64,000 nt of DNA from Promerops cafer (taxonomy: Eukaryota; Chordata; Aves; Passeriformes; Nectariniidae). The position numbers and the translations under genes were made by a program. The stretch lies in the NCBI GenBank assembly GCA_013398275.1, contig VZSE01014926.1, positions 62,001-126,000 of the forward strand, given 5' to 3'. The notes under the pieces are model-generated. The model was not told the DNA's origin, ran no database searches, and saw only the letters and a program-made list of their open reading frames with translations. Shown piece after piece: positions 12,257-23,856 of this stretch. Every line of letters starts with the position of its first letter. Position 1 is the stretch's first letter.

Positions 12257-12435
12257 ACTCCTTTCCCTTGAGCAGTGGGAGAAACAGCAGTGTGGTGAAG
12301 TGTCCATAAGCCCCATTCCCTGTCTCCCTGTGCCACTGTGGGGCAGGAGGTAGAGCTAGGAGGAGGGAGGGGTTGGGGGAAGGTCTTTTCAAGGTCTTAT
12401 TTTATTTCTCATTATCCTGCTCTGCTCTTGCTAGT

Positions 12436-12441
12436 AATAAA
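12436..12441 (+). promoter_or_regulatory. AATAAA poly(A) signal in LTR
   Basis: AATAAA within 'ctagtaataaattcag', conserved in position between both copies of this LTR family in the window. Confidence 0.5.
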
Positions 12442-12582
12442 TTCAGTTAATATCTCTAATTTGATTCTGTTTTGCCTGTGACAGTATTTGGTGAGTGATC
12501 TCCTTTTCTCAATGAACCCTTTGTTACATATTCTCTCCCCTGTCCGGCTATGGAGAGGGATCATGCAGCTTCTTTGGTGGGT

Positions 12583-12720
12583 AGACAGACAGACAGACAA
12601 ACACACACACACATATGCAGATATGTGTCTAAATGTACATATATCTCTATACACTTATGAACAAATATATTTCTGTATATTTGTATGTATCTGTGTACGC
12701 AAATATATTTTTCAAAAAAT
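12583..12720. repeat. Microsatellite: GACA then CA, followed by TA/TG-rich DNA
   Basis: (gaca)n runs into (ca)n up to about 12614, then a TA/TG-rich stretch. It replaces the expected last bases of the LTR, so the repeat probably grew from or invaded the LTR end. Confidence 0.75.
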
Positions 12721-13424
12721 TTAAATATCTTTATGACTTGGTCTTTATATTAGTGTGGCTCAATCCCTTTTTCAGTTTTGGGTGGTTTTTTGGTTGGATT
12801 TTTTCATTCATTTTGGTTTAGGTTTGGATTTTTTTGTTGGTTTTCAGTTGTATTTAAACTGTGCATATCTATATTTTTTACTTCATTGCCTAATTAGATC
12901 CTAATAGAAACTCTAATATTCAGGCTATTTTATAGGCCTTTTATTTCTAAGCTTCAGTTATTTAATGCCATTTGTTGGTGCCATTTGTTCTCCCATTTAC
13001 TTGACTGCAGGATGAAAGCATTGAAAACACATATTTCTAGCAGCACACTGTTTCCACAGTCATAATCTATGCCATTATTATTTTCCATCACTGTAAACTT
13101 ATTTCTTTTTCTTTTATTCATTTCTTGCTCATTTTTCTTAGCTTTCAGGAAGTAGTTTGTGAACAGAAGGGTGCTGGAAATTGTTAAGACACATAGCCTG
13201 CAGAAGCAAGAACACCAGCTGAGTGGTTAAAACTGATTTTATGGTAAAACTTTAAAGCCAGGAGACTGTCACGGTATTTTTTAAGAAAAGGGAAAAATAG
13301 CTCCTTAAGGGACAAGGAAAAAGGGAAGAGTAGAGAAGGGAAGGTAAGCACGCCGTGTACGTTTGTGCCACAGATAAAGTTGATGAATGAATTAGCAGTA
13401 TGCAGCAAGTACAGCCCTGTACAA
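12721..13424. other. Non-coding DNA
   Basis: T/G-rich low complexity at about 12775-12845, otherwise AT-rich sequence without recognised features. The reading frame of the following CR1 opens at 13365, but CR1 similarity is convincing only from about 13425. Confidence 0.5.
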
Positions 13425-13994
13425 CAGTACAACTCTTTCCTCCTGAACATGAGCCAGCAGTGTGCCCAGGTGGCCAAGAAGGCCAACGGCATCCTGGCCT
13501 GTATCAGGAACAGTGTGGCCAGCAGGAGCAGGGAGGTCATTCTTCCCCTGTGCTCAGCATGGGTTGGACCGCACCTTGAGTGCTGTGTCCAGTGCTGGGC
13601 CCCCCAATTTTGGAAGGATGTTGAGCTGCTTGAATGCATCCAGAGAAGGGCAACAAGGCTGGTGAGGAGTCTAGAGCACAAGTCCTGTGAAGAGCAGCTT
13701 AGGGAAATGGGGTTGTTTAGCTTGGAGAAGAGGAGGGTCTGGGGAGACCTTTTCGCTGTCTTCAACTCCCTGAAAGGAGGGTGTAGCAAGGTGGGGCTCA
13801 GTCTCTTCTCCCAGGCAAACAGCGAGAGAACGAGGGCACACAGTCTCAAGCTGTGCCAGGGGAAGTTTAGGCTAGACATGAGGAAAAAATTCTTCACCAA
13901 AAACGCGAATGGGCTGCCCAGGGAGGTGGTGGATTCACTGTCCCTGGAGGTGTTTAAAAAAAGACTGGACATGGCACTCAGTGCCATAGTTTAG
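13365..13994 (+). pseudogene. CR1 ORF2 C-terminal remnant, uninterrupted
   Basis: 209 codons open from an ATG at 13365 to the family stop. The first about 20 codons are not clearly CR1, so the ATG is probably chance. From about residue 28 (MSQQCAQVAKKANG) onward it is CR1 ORF2 C-terminus. It lacks the endonuclease and reverse-transcriptase catalytic motifs and so cannot mobilise itself. The absence of stops or frameshifts over about 180 family codons suggests a fairly young copy. A longer frame on the opposite strand over the same region is a shadow of it. Confidence 0.8.
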
Positions 13995-14080
13995 TTGATA
14001 AGGAGGGGTTAGGTCATAGGTTGGACTTGATGATATCAAAGGTCTTTTCCGACCTGGTTAATTCTGTGATTCTGTGGTTC
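13425..14080 (+). mobile_element. CR1 LINE, 3' part with open ORF2 C-terminus
   Basis: A 5'-truncated CR1 in plus orientation. It encodes the C-terminal region of the CR1 ORF2 polyprotein, downstream of the reverse-transcriptase catalytic box. It is followed by a short 3' UTR with 'ttggacttgatgat', 'aaaggtcttttccgacc' and terminal attctgtgattctgtgg octamers at 14061-14078. The translated part carries the family blocks in order: VAKKANGILACIRNSVASRS, PHLECCVQCWAPQF, ELLECIQRRATRLVRSLEH, FSLEKRRVWGDL, LKGG, GKFRLDMRKKFF, GLPREVVDSLSLEVFKKRLD. The reading frame ends at a TAG near 13994, where the ORF2 stop is expected. Confidence 0.92.
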
Positions 14081-16341
14081 TTCTTCTTCTGTCACCCCAA
14101 GACATTGCTTTACAAATGGTTTAAAACTGGCTGGGATTCATTTGTACCTGACCACTGCATCATATTCCAGTTCCCCTGTTTGGAAGAAATGACATTGTTC
14201 TTGCTCCATTATGTAAAGATGCTTGGTTTCCCCAAGAGGATATGTGTGACCAGGTAAAGGACACATGCAGTGCTCTGGAAAACAGAAAAGTCAGAATACT
14301 ATGAACATCAGTGAACATTGCTGGAGAGACTGTTTTATTGCAGTGCTGAACTTCCCTCAAATATTGCTGTAAGATAAATAAAGTAATAGAATATTGTATG
14401 AATGCATCAGCAGCCTGGAATCTCTCAGTGTTGTCATACAAGTAAGTGGGCCTCTGGACTAAAGAAAATTAATTCAATGAACCCCAATAGCACTGTTCAG
14501 GTAAAGCAACAGGTTGTTTCATAGCTGGAAGCCATTGATACAATACACTTTCATTTTTTTTATGAACATGCCAGAAATTATTTAAAACCAACAACATTTG
14601 CTGAATAGTTTTCTGAATAGAATTCAGTCATAGAGATGAAAATTTTGAAAACTTCTGTTACAGGGATTAAATAATTTTCAGCCACATTATACTATATGGA
14701 TTTTTTCCTTTGCTTAAAAATATGATGAAAACTGCTTTTCTTTCACTACAATATCCTTGGCTGAAAAAAACCCTCATTTAAATACTTCTAATTTACCATG
14801 CTGTCATTATCTGGTACATGAATTCTAGGTTTATTTGAACAGATGCTGCCTAGACAAATGCAGATAATTTACATTTATGTTTGGATAACATTAATGGATC
14901 TAAAATGAATACTATTATAACATTCGAAACACTTGAATTTGAGAGGGTTTCTTTTAGTTTTATATTAAATCTCTCAGATGCCATGTCCACTTCTCCCCTT
15001 CTCTCCCACTCCCAGTTCCTGGATGTTACTCAATCTAAGCAAAACATTTTAAAGTGTATTCAACTGTAAAGTGGGGGGAAATAGGTTAAAAAAATAAAGG
15101 GGAAAGGAAAGAACAGCTTCTAATACCTAAAACAAGGTATTAGAAAAAATCTCATTACGCTGAGTTTTTGTGAGGCATTGGATGGAATTTTTTTTTCCAG
15201 GTCTGACATTGCACTTCAAGAGAGTAATCAGAAGCAGTACAGATAAATTAAGTAGAAAGAGCATGTGATCTGTGAGAATAACTAATGCTTTAGTCTCAAG
15301 AAGTACTGACAGGGACAAGGAAAGAAGTCTTTGAGAGTAGAAGTCTTCAAGTTTCTCAAATAAGAAAATACTGAGTTACAAAGCATTTTGTAGGAAGAAA
15401 ACATTTTTTTTTTTTTTTCCATAATTCTTGCCATCTATTTGTGCAACATAAGCCTCAGTTCCACTAAACTCTGGTTTCAGAATCTCTAGTGTCATCTCTG
15501 GGTGGATACATATTTGTTGTAGTGAATCTTCAGACAGAAAAGAAAAGGCCATTTTTCATTCCTTTAAATATAGTTATTTCTGAAGCCTGATAATAGCAAC
15601 TTTATTGGCACACTGCTAAGTGGTAATATCATCAATGTTCATGTAAAATGCTTAAATTCTTTTTTGTCCTGAGAAGAGTTTAGAGTGTGCATTTCTCCAC
15701 TCATGTTTAGAATCTCCCTCACTTTTAGCAGTATGTCCCAATTGCAAAATAAAACAAAAAAACCAAAGCAAACCCAACAAACCCCAAACCACAAAACAAA
15801 CTAACAACAAAACAGTAACAGCAACAACAATGAAAAAAGTAGACCAAACAAGCAAAGGACTGGGCTATATATTTGAGTTTCATAATGAGTTTCTTGCAGT
15901 GCTAATTCAGGAAGATGAATCCTGAAATTTTGTTATAATTGACAAGACAACAGCATGAGTGGTCACCTTGCTGCACAGGAAAGCTGTAGTAAGAAAGATT
16001 TCACTGCTTGTGAAATCTGCTTACATGCTGCACTGTGTAATCATGGTGATGAAAAATCAGGCCAGGATCGTTCTAGAGGATGAATTTCAATATTAGGATA
16101 AAATGGAAACATTTACATTAAATTAAATATTGGCTTATTTGGGAAAAAAAAAAAAAAGGAATTAATTTATTATGAGTATTATTACCAAAGGCAAAGTATC
16201 TGCCCAGATCTGCATAAATTATCTTGATAGAGCTGTATAAATTTTATGTGACATATAAAAGCTGGAGATCCACTAATGCTGCTCCATTCCTCTTTAGCAT
16301 ACACTGCCTATTTGGCCAGTATGTGCCCTTCTTGGCTGTGC
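14081..16341. other. AT-rich non-coding DNA
   Basis: No gene or repeat family recognised. It contains an A/C-rich low-complexity stretch at 15745-15830 and poly(A)/(T) runs near 15408-15420 and 16142-16157. Confidence 0.55.
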
Positions 16342-16428
16342 ACCATGTATAATGGTATAATATTTGTATAATTGTATAATTGTATAATAACATGTATAAT
16401 TGTATAACCATGTATAATTGTATAATAA
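16342..16428. repeat. Tandem repeat of gtataatt-type units
   Basis: About 87 bp built from 'gtataattgtataat' units with higher-order periodicity: 'catgtataattgtataa' recurs, separated by 'cc' or 'taa'. A short, degenerate minisatellite. Confidence 0.75.
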
Positions 16429-19400
16429 CAACCCATGGCTCTGGTGCAGTATGGTAGATACAGTTTGTTTTTTAGAGTTCAGTATGTCAAAGTCATTAAG
16501 AATAATATGCAGTTGAGATTATTCAGGAAAGCTGGACAGAATAAAAAAAAATAATCTCAAAAAATTTCATAATCATTAAAGTAAAACATAACTTTTCCCA
16601 AACTTCAGAATGCAACAGATAACTGTTGGATACCCCCTTCAAAAAATCCAGGATTTCTGCTGGAAGTATACAATATTCCAAAAGTGGCAGAAGTGTTTTT
16701 AAGGGGAGCTTCAGAAGTACTTTAAGAAAAGATATCATGAGAAGATTCCTATTTTTTATTCCTTGGGATCTTTTTGTTACTTTTAAAATTTTGGTATGGC
16801 TAAAGAAGGTGATAAAAAGAACAACGAATCAAAATTTGTCAGGATTCAAGACAGAAATTAGTCTCTCCCTAAAGAGTTGGCTGTTTTTTCTTGTGTTTCT
16901 TTACAATGTGTGAATTGTCAGAAGTGTGACATAAAATTGGGCATGCCACCTTTAAATACTTGAATCTTTGTTCTACCGTGTGGCCTTGTGTAGTTACAGT
17001 TTCTACTTTTCAATCAAAATAAACTATTTTATTTGAAATAATCTCCTTGGATATTTGGGACAGAACAATGTGTTTTCTTTCTCTGTCCTTTTTCATTCCC
17101 TGCTGCCTTCATAATTAGAACATTTTGAAGAAGACCTGTAGGCCTGTCCTGAACTTGTGTAAACATTTATTTGCCTAAGTTTAGCTGACAAATCACCAGA
17201 AATGCTGTGCAGCATAAAAGTCATACTGCTGATGAGGAAAAGCATACAACTGTATGTAAATAATCAAAGCATATAATTTAGAAAATGCTAATGAATGTTT
17301 TACTAATCTAATTAAACTGTTAAGGAACTTGGTGTAATTTAAAGAGAAATGGAAGTATGAACATTTGTCAATATTCAGTAATAAAAGTTTAATCCTGGTA
17401 CAAGCAAAGCTTTCCATCAAAGTGTTATGCTACATCTGTCATTTGTGGCACTTATGGCTATCATAAAATAGTAGGTCCACAAAACACCAAAGAAGTTTTA
17501 TAAAATCAACCTTAAAATGTAATCTAGAATCAACTGCATAAAATTAGGCTGCTTTAAGGACCAGGAGAATTTAGGAAGTTATCTGGAATGAGGCTTCTGA
17601 CTTCCCAGACACCTTGAAGAGTGACTCAGTATATTATACCTGCCCATACCTCTTTTATTATTGTATTCCAGGGTTAGGCTAAAGATAATTGTGTGAATAA
17701 ATAAGATCAGAATGTTTGTACTGTAACTTGAAATAAAGAGATAGTAGTAGCTGTGTGGCTGGATACATTTATGACTCCTTGTCTCCATCTAATTAGGTAT
17801 GTATAGACTGCCTGCTCCAAATATTCCCAGAAATATTCTCTTGTAGGCTTTCTTTCCAAATGATTTTTGTATATCAGGCTGTGTTCATGCAGTTTAGCAT
17901 GATGTTGAGGCCTCAGAAGAGTTCAGTACTGTGATATGCTCTATTAGAATAGCATTCAGTATTTTGTCTTAGGGGAGTTTCTTTACATATGGTTTTCAAA
18001 TACAGATCTCTTAAAACATGAAGGTGCTTCTCCTGGTGACAACCATTTTTGAAGAAACAGAAGCCACCATTCAGTCTATGAATACAGAAGTCTTAAAAAC
18101 ACAATTCCATAGAAATTAAGTTTCATAACTTGATTATCAGAAGATTTGAAAAATACTGGACTGTACCATAATTTACTTTTTCTTCTTCCTTTGAACGCAA
18201 TTTTAAATTTCCTAGGAATAATGATTCTCTAACAAAATTCTTACTGCTTCAGAGTCACTACTGTCCTGACATGGTAATGTTCATGGACTGGAACTTAACG
18301 TTGTGAATCTTGGAAGAATTGCAGTTGCAAATAAATGTTTTTTTTCCAGCTGAATAGGTGTTCATACATAAAACTTAGAGATGTAACCTGCTTTATATAT
18401 GGCTAAAATATCCTGAGGCTGAAAATAAGTCAGGAAAAAAAAAGATACACCAATCTTTGCTTATACCAACAGATATTTTTAGAAAACACATTTTTAAACC
18501 ACTTAGAGGTTCAGTCAAAACAATAACTCACTTTCTGCAGATTTTCCTAGACAGTATATCTTTACTGCATAGTTAATTCTAGCTGTTATTTATCTATTAT
18601 CCCTTTCCATCTGAACAAAGAAGCTCTGAGCAGGATTTAAAAGGGCTTTAAATCTTATCCATTTTACCAAGATGGAACATGGGCTCCATTAAGACTCAGG
18701 ATGATACATCGGTGGTGAAGGCATAAGTGAATGAAGTGTTCTGAATATTCTCCTGTTCTTCTTTCATTATTGAACATGAAGAACAGGTATAATCTCTCAC
18801 AGAAAACTGAAGAGTCCACTACAAAAGAATACACGTACCTGTTGTACCTCCCCAGGCACAAAAAGAAACCAGGAAATACTTGCATAGTGCACAACCTAAA
18901 ATACAGCAAGTACCTGTTTTGCTGAAAACACTGGGAAGCACAAATGCAAACAAAATTTTTTCTCTGGATTTTAGCAACTTTCTCCAACCCTAAAAGGAGC
19001 AGTTCTCCAACACAATATGTTAGTATAATTAGGAGAAGAGAAGAGCAAGTGCTCTGATAGCACTTAGCAACTGTGCAGCTTTTTTCTAGGTGCCTGTCAA
19101 ACTTATGTAAGGATATATATCAGTTATGACCATAGAAAAGATCATACAAATCAAATGACAGCATGTTAGTATGATACACAACTGCTGTTGTCTGAGCTGA
19201 GACTACAGTATACTCCATGCCTGGAAAGAATTTGATATGTCTAGAAGAAGGGGCAGGCTCATGCCATGTGAGTAGGCAATGTTACTTTTCCTCTGCATGG
19301 AACTTTTCAGCATGACAGCATATTCTCCATTATGACTGTTAGGGACTAGAATTCATTCATCTTTCTGCATCAGCACAACAATCTACATCTGGCATGTGCT

Positions 19401-21329
19401 GTGTGAAGCACAGTGCAGCAAAACTGCTTCTGTTCACTGCTTCTCTACTATGGAAAATATAAAAGGTATGCAAAGGTATGCAAGTGACCCCTGCACCTGT
19501 GCTCTGTTCCACTTCGTGTTCAGTGCTGAATTTCAGCAGCAGAAATCAGAAATGTGCTTTGTGCACATGCACTACACTGGTACATATCTATCCACTTGAA
19601 AAGGTACAGCATGACCTTCAAAACAGATAGGAAAATCATGATATAAGAAGGATATTTTAAATCTGGATGTAACACTGATTCTCAATTTCAAATACTTCAA
19701 GAGAATAAATAATAGTTCTGAACTACAGAAGACAGAAATATGGAAAAAATACATTCTGTATGTCCTGTGAAATGGTTGCTAACTTTCTAAAATGGGTGTT
19801 ATCCAATAATTATAATTTATTGACATAAGTAAGCATAATGTATAAATTAAATTGTTTTTTCCTCTCTTATATGTCTTTATTTCTCTCATAATACAGTTTT
19901 TTCATTTGTTCCAGCAGCTAACATTGCAACGTAAAAATGGTTGGATTTGGTTTGGCTGTTTTGTTTTTTTTTTAAAAATAGTTTACTTAGACTTGTCTAT
20001 TTTCTATGAAGATAAATTAATGTGAAAAAGAAAGAGATAAGATAAAATAGAAGCCTTGTCTTTATACATTCATTTACAAAGGTGAGATACCTAAATGGGA
20101 GAAAGACATTTTTAATTATTTCCTGTTATTATGATGGGCAAGTTTTTGCCCTGCTATCAGAAAGTGACTGCACAGAGACACTATGACTTATTCTTTTTTA
20201 AATGGAAGACTCTTGAACTCTGGACTGTGAGCTGCAGCATAAAATCTATTCTAAGAAGGGCAACTGTTCTGATCCCAGTAAATATAGCTTTAAGAAAGGG
20301 TTGAAAGCCCAGATGAATCAGGAGATTAGTAATAGACTGTAGAGCCTTTTCACTGCTAAGTCATTAGTTCAAGTGCAGCCATGACTGGCAGGGTTTGAAT
20401 CACAGCTCTTTGATGGCAGTTAGAAAGAGTGTATGAAGAAAATTCTGTGTCTTTGTTCCTGTTTTGTTTTAGAGGGCATCTCTGTCACAAAATCCTCATT
20501 ATTAAACATTCAACAGAAGCCTAGTCAACTAAATGGTTGCTCTGTTTCAAGCCCTGGCTGTATGTTGGGAAACAAGCTTTTTTACATTACTATGAGATTT
20601 TTTCACAATGAATCCCCATGTCAAAGGAAGTAGCATCTGCATGCAGAGTAGACAAATGTCAGCAAATCTTTCTGCTCTGGTTTACTGACTGTAAAATGCA
20701 GAAAATGTTTTTATTGTCTCCATTATTTGACTTCCCTGTTCATTTACAACCTAAACTCATCAAGGAAAAAATATGCTTTTCTTGATGCTATACATAGATC
20801 AGAGCAGAAAATGTTAACCTATGAATAGTATTTATGGCAGTGGGATTCTTAGTTGTCACAGTTGCATTTCCCTGAAATGCAAGAATTAATGCTGAAAGAG
20901 GAACACAGACTAGATTTGAAATCTAATTATGTAAGTCTCTTTCTTAGTAAACATGTGAAACGCTTCTTGTCTAGCTTCTTTGTATATAAAAATTTGTGTC
21001 CTCTTTTTACTTTAATGTTCAGATAAAAGGAAAGTGTTCTGTTTGTTGAGCTCTCTTATTTCTTTTAGCTCTATTGTGTCAGTGCGTATTTTACTAAACG
21101 TGTATCTCTGACTGCCACTAATACTTACCTAGCACAGACTAAGTGTCAATTTTTCAAATTTGTCCCTGTCTGGAGAGCTTTCTATTTCTTGAATAAATGG
21201 AATAAATCAAGTATAGTATATCTCATAGTTTTCTTGAGTACAAATTGTTAAAATATATGTACATTAGGAGAAGACAAAACCCACAAGCTTTAAAAACCCT
21301 TCTAATGTTACCTGTGAAAGCAGCAGCAG
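16429..21329. other. AT-rich non-coding DNA
   Basis: About 4.9 kb without recognised genes, RNA genes or mobile elements. Frames up to about 107 codons are present on both strands, but show no family motif and overlap one another. Confidence 0.5.
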
Positions 21330-21366
21330 AAAAACAAACAAACAAACAAACAAGAAAGCAAACAAA
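21330..21366. repeat. (AAAC)n microsatellite
   Basis: Five or more uninterrupted aaac units, then degenerate copies. Confidence 0.85.
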
Positions 21367-21656
21367 ATTAACCAGGAAGAGGTGTGGCACATTATCTTGA
21401 TAATGAATATTATCTTTATGTAAAACTGTGGGCTGGATATATGTCACTGTGGTAGGTAAGAGTAACTGTCACCCTTCATTGAAGACAGCTGTAACAAGCC
21501 ACTGTGAATTGCTCTAGAAAAAAAGAGTAGCCATCACTGAAAGAACATACTTTTCTGCAATAAAAATATATTTGGGCAATATGACTTTGCTGGAGTATGT
21601 TTTGGCTTGTTGGGTCTTTTCATTTGATTTTGGGTTTCTTTTAGGTGGGACAATTT

Positions 21657-21686
21657 GCTTTTTTTCTTTTTTTTTTTTTTTTTTTT
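21657..21686. repeat. Poly(T) tract
   Basis: Nearly uninterrupted T run with one C. No retroposed gene or SINE could be recognised at its side. Confidence 0.8.
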
Positions 21687-22460
21687 CCGTAGAGACATGT
21701 ATGTCTGCATGTAAGAAAGAGAAAGGAAGCACAAAAGCATCACTGAAAAAATTAAAGAAGAAACAGAAATTAAAGAACCTCCTGATCAGGCACTGAGAAT
21801 ATGACTCTGAGAAGAGTTTAGAGCCAGGGAGCTTTCTGGAAAAGTATTTGACAGACAGGGAGCTTTAAAGAAGTAAACTTACTTTTCATTTGATTTGTTA
21901 ACATTTAGGCAATTGAATCTTTGGATTATGTCCCTTATTCTTTTAACAATTATTATTTATGAAATGGAAAAATTATGGAGGAAAGCTTTTAGTTTATCTG
22001 GTTATAATTTTCAAGGAAAATTTTGCCTCCTAATATTCGAAACAGGCCCTGCTTCATTGCTGTTGTGGATGTGATACTGGAGCACAGGCTCAGGAAGGCA
22101 AAGGAAAACCTTTACAGGAATTTTAGGTCTAAAAATGTTCTTCATAAATATGTGGTTACTGAATTATTGAATTATGCTGTGCTGAAGGACCTATGAGGTA
22201 AATTCAAGTATTCTCTGGGTTAAGGCTTTCTTTTCTTCTTCATAATCACATCACACACAAAAAAGATAGATCAAACTATTTTTTTAGTTTGTCACATATA
22301 GTGAAATGAAACATAAGTTTCTTTACACTCTTCTTATTTCAGTCACATATTTTTCAAATTATTTAAAGAGAAGGGGAGTTGGACTTGATACAAGCCACCT
22401 TAATAACAGAGGAAAAGCTGCACTGACACTGTCATCTTTTAAAATAAAAACAAAAAATTA
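21687..22460. other. AT-rich non-coding DNA
   Basis: Nothing recognised. Confidence 0.5.
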
Positions 22461-22503
22461 AAATTAAAAAAAAATTGGCTAAGAAGCCAACTTTTTTTAA
22501 TTT
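22461..22503. repeat. A/T-rich hairpin with TTGGCT/AGCCAA core
   Basis: Left arm 22461-22480 and right arm 22485-22503 pair almost fully around a 4-base loop (aaga). The core ttggct/agccaa is perfect; the A-run/T-run part has one mismatch and one bulge. Confidence 0.65.
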
Positions 22504-23484
22504 GAGCAGAATAACAGTGAATGACTACATAGTTGAGCTCAGCAGATCATCACTCTCACTGGACATACTCTGTATCCCTTGGGAACATTTTGTATTAAAA
22601 AAATAATTCTGAACATTCTCTACGACAGCTGCTCACACCCAGTTAAAAGGATACAACAGGATATAATTTCCAAATTAGGACAGTTAACCATAAGCAAGTT
22701 TAGCCAAAGGGAATGAATGATTCATGGAGATTGAAGGCTGCCAAAGACTGAGACAGAAGTTGGGAGAGCTAAAAATGCATCATAGAAAGAATAGATAGAA
22801 GAAACTATTATGAAAGGGTAGAATTGAGTTCAAGATATGATTTAGGAAAGACCCGTGAGACAAGGACATCTGTAATTTCTCAGCAATTTCTTTATCATAC
22901 TTCTGAAAATTTATGTGGATCTCAGAATTTGCTGACACTTTGCTACTCGCCAGAATAAAAATAACAATTCAGAGCTTCTGCACAGCTCTTGTTGTATGAG
23001 CCTAGCACAAAAAGCCCCCGACTGTCTAGGTGACCTCAGAAATAAGTTGACTCAGATCAACCAAACCTTCTTCTACACCCTCCCTTACACAGGCCAGTGA
23101 CATCCAGGTACTACATTTGCAATATTAATAGGTCAGTATCCTAAATTAAAAGGCCAGAAGTGATGGAAAGCAGGATAAAGAACAGAAATCTAGAAAAAAA
23201 AAACATAAAAAAAGCACAAAGAACATATGCAACTATATGAAATTGTAAACATATACATTAAGGTGAAATTAGTGCTGCTAAAAGTAAATTTTTTAATTGT
23301 TTGCTGTTTCTAGCAAGGAACTATATTGCATGTATTCAACACAGTTTGGTAGGCATTAATTCAGTTTACCATCAGGTAAGTTCTGGTTATAAATGGCATA
23401 GAACTACTAATGAGATAGCTAAATGTGAATGTGAATACAGAAATTCTTTTCTAATTTGCTGTTACTATAATTTAATTTTAATAG
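22504..23484. other. AT-rich non-coding DNA
   Basis: No gene or repeat recognised before the CR1 fragment. Confidence 0.5.
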
Positions 23485-23856
23485 TTTTGAAAAAATATAC
23501 AAAATTAGGAGGAACCCTCCCTTGAGGGTGGAGAGTTGTGGATAGACTAGAGAGCTGGGCAGTCACCAACTGCATGACTTGCAGAAGAGCCAGTGCCAGA
23601 TTCTCCACCTGGGACAGGGTAGTCCTGGTTATATGTAAAAATTAGGGAATGAGAACCTGGGGAGCAGCCCTGCAGAAAGAAATGTCTCCTTTCTCTGGTG
23701 ACTGGCAGTACGGCATGAGAAAATGGAATGAAGTGTCTGGATGATGCTGCTGGTCATATGATTTAGTTTCAGGTAGTCCTACAAGGAGCAGGAGTTGAAC
23801 TTAATGATCCTTATGGCTCCCTTCCAAACTGAGATACTCTGTGACTCTATGATTTT
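23485..23856 (+). mobile_element. CR1 LINE fragment with internal deletion
   Basis: Plus-strand CR1. It begins in the reverse-transcriptase region: YTKLGG at about 23497 corresponds to the family (YAD)DTKLGG box. It continues through sequence matching 'W.VTNCM', 'ILHLG' and the 'gagcagccctgcagaaag' block. It then jumps to the 3' UTR ('aggtagtcctacaaggagcagg', 'gatccttatggctcccttcc') and terminal octamers (actctgtgactctatgattt). Most of the ORF2 C-terminus is missing, so an internal deletion of several hundred bases is inferred. Stops and frameshifts are present. Confidence 0.85.

Larger units (their letters stand above)
11270..12582 (+). mobile_element. Endogenous retrovirus LTR, plus strand (copy 2 of inverted pair), with internal duplication
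   Basis: Same family as the minus-strand LTR at 1123-2225, in opposite orientation. From 11395 to 12006 it is nearly identical to the reverse complement of 1455-2066. A single N at 12007 separates two copies of a 249-bp segment (11758-12006 and 12008-12256). After that the usual 3' part follows: 'ccccattccctgtctccctg', 'tattttatttctcattatcc', AATAAA, 'tttgcctgtgacagtatttggtgagtgatc', 'tctctcccctgtcc', 'tctttggtgggta'. The terminal CA end is lost in a gaca/ca microsatellite from about 12583. The 5' limit near 11270 is approximate. The left part (11270-11394) is clearly diverged from copy 1. Confidence 0.7.

Noticed and set aside
13184..13987. 267-codon minus-strand frame
   Set aside because: It is the antisense shadow of the CR1 ORF2 segment, which has clear family blocks on the plus strand.
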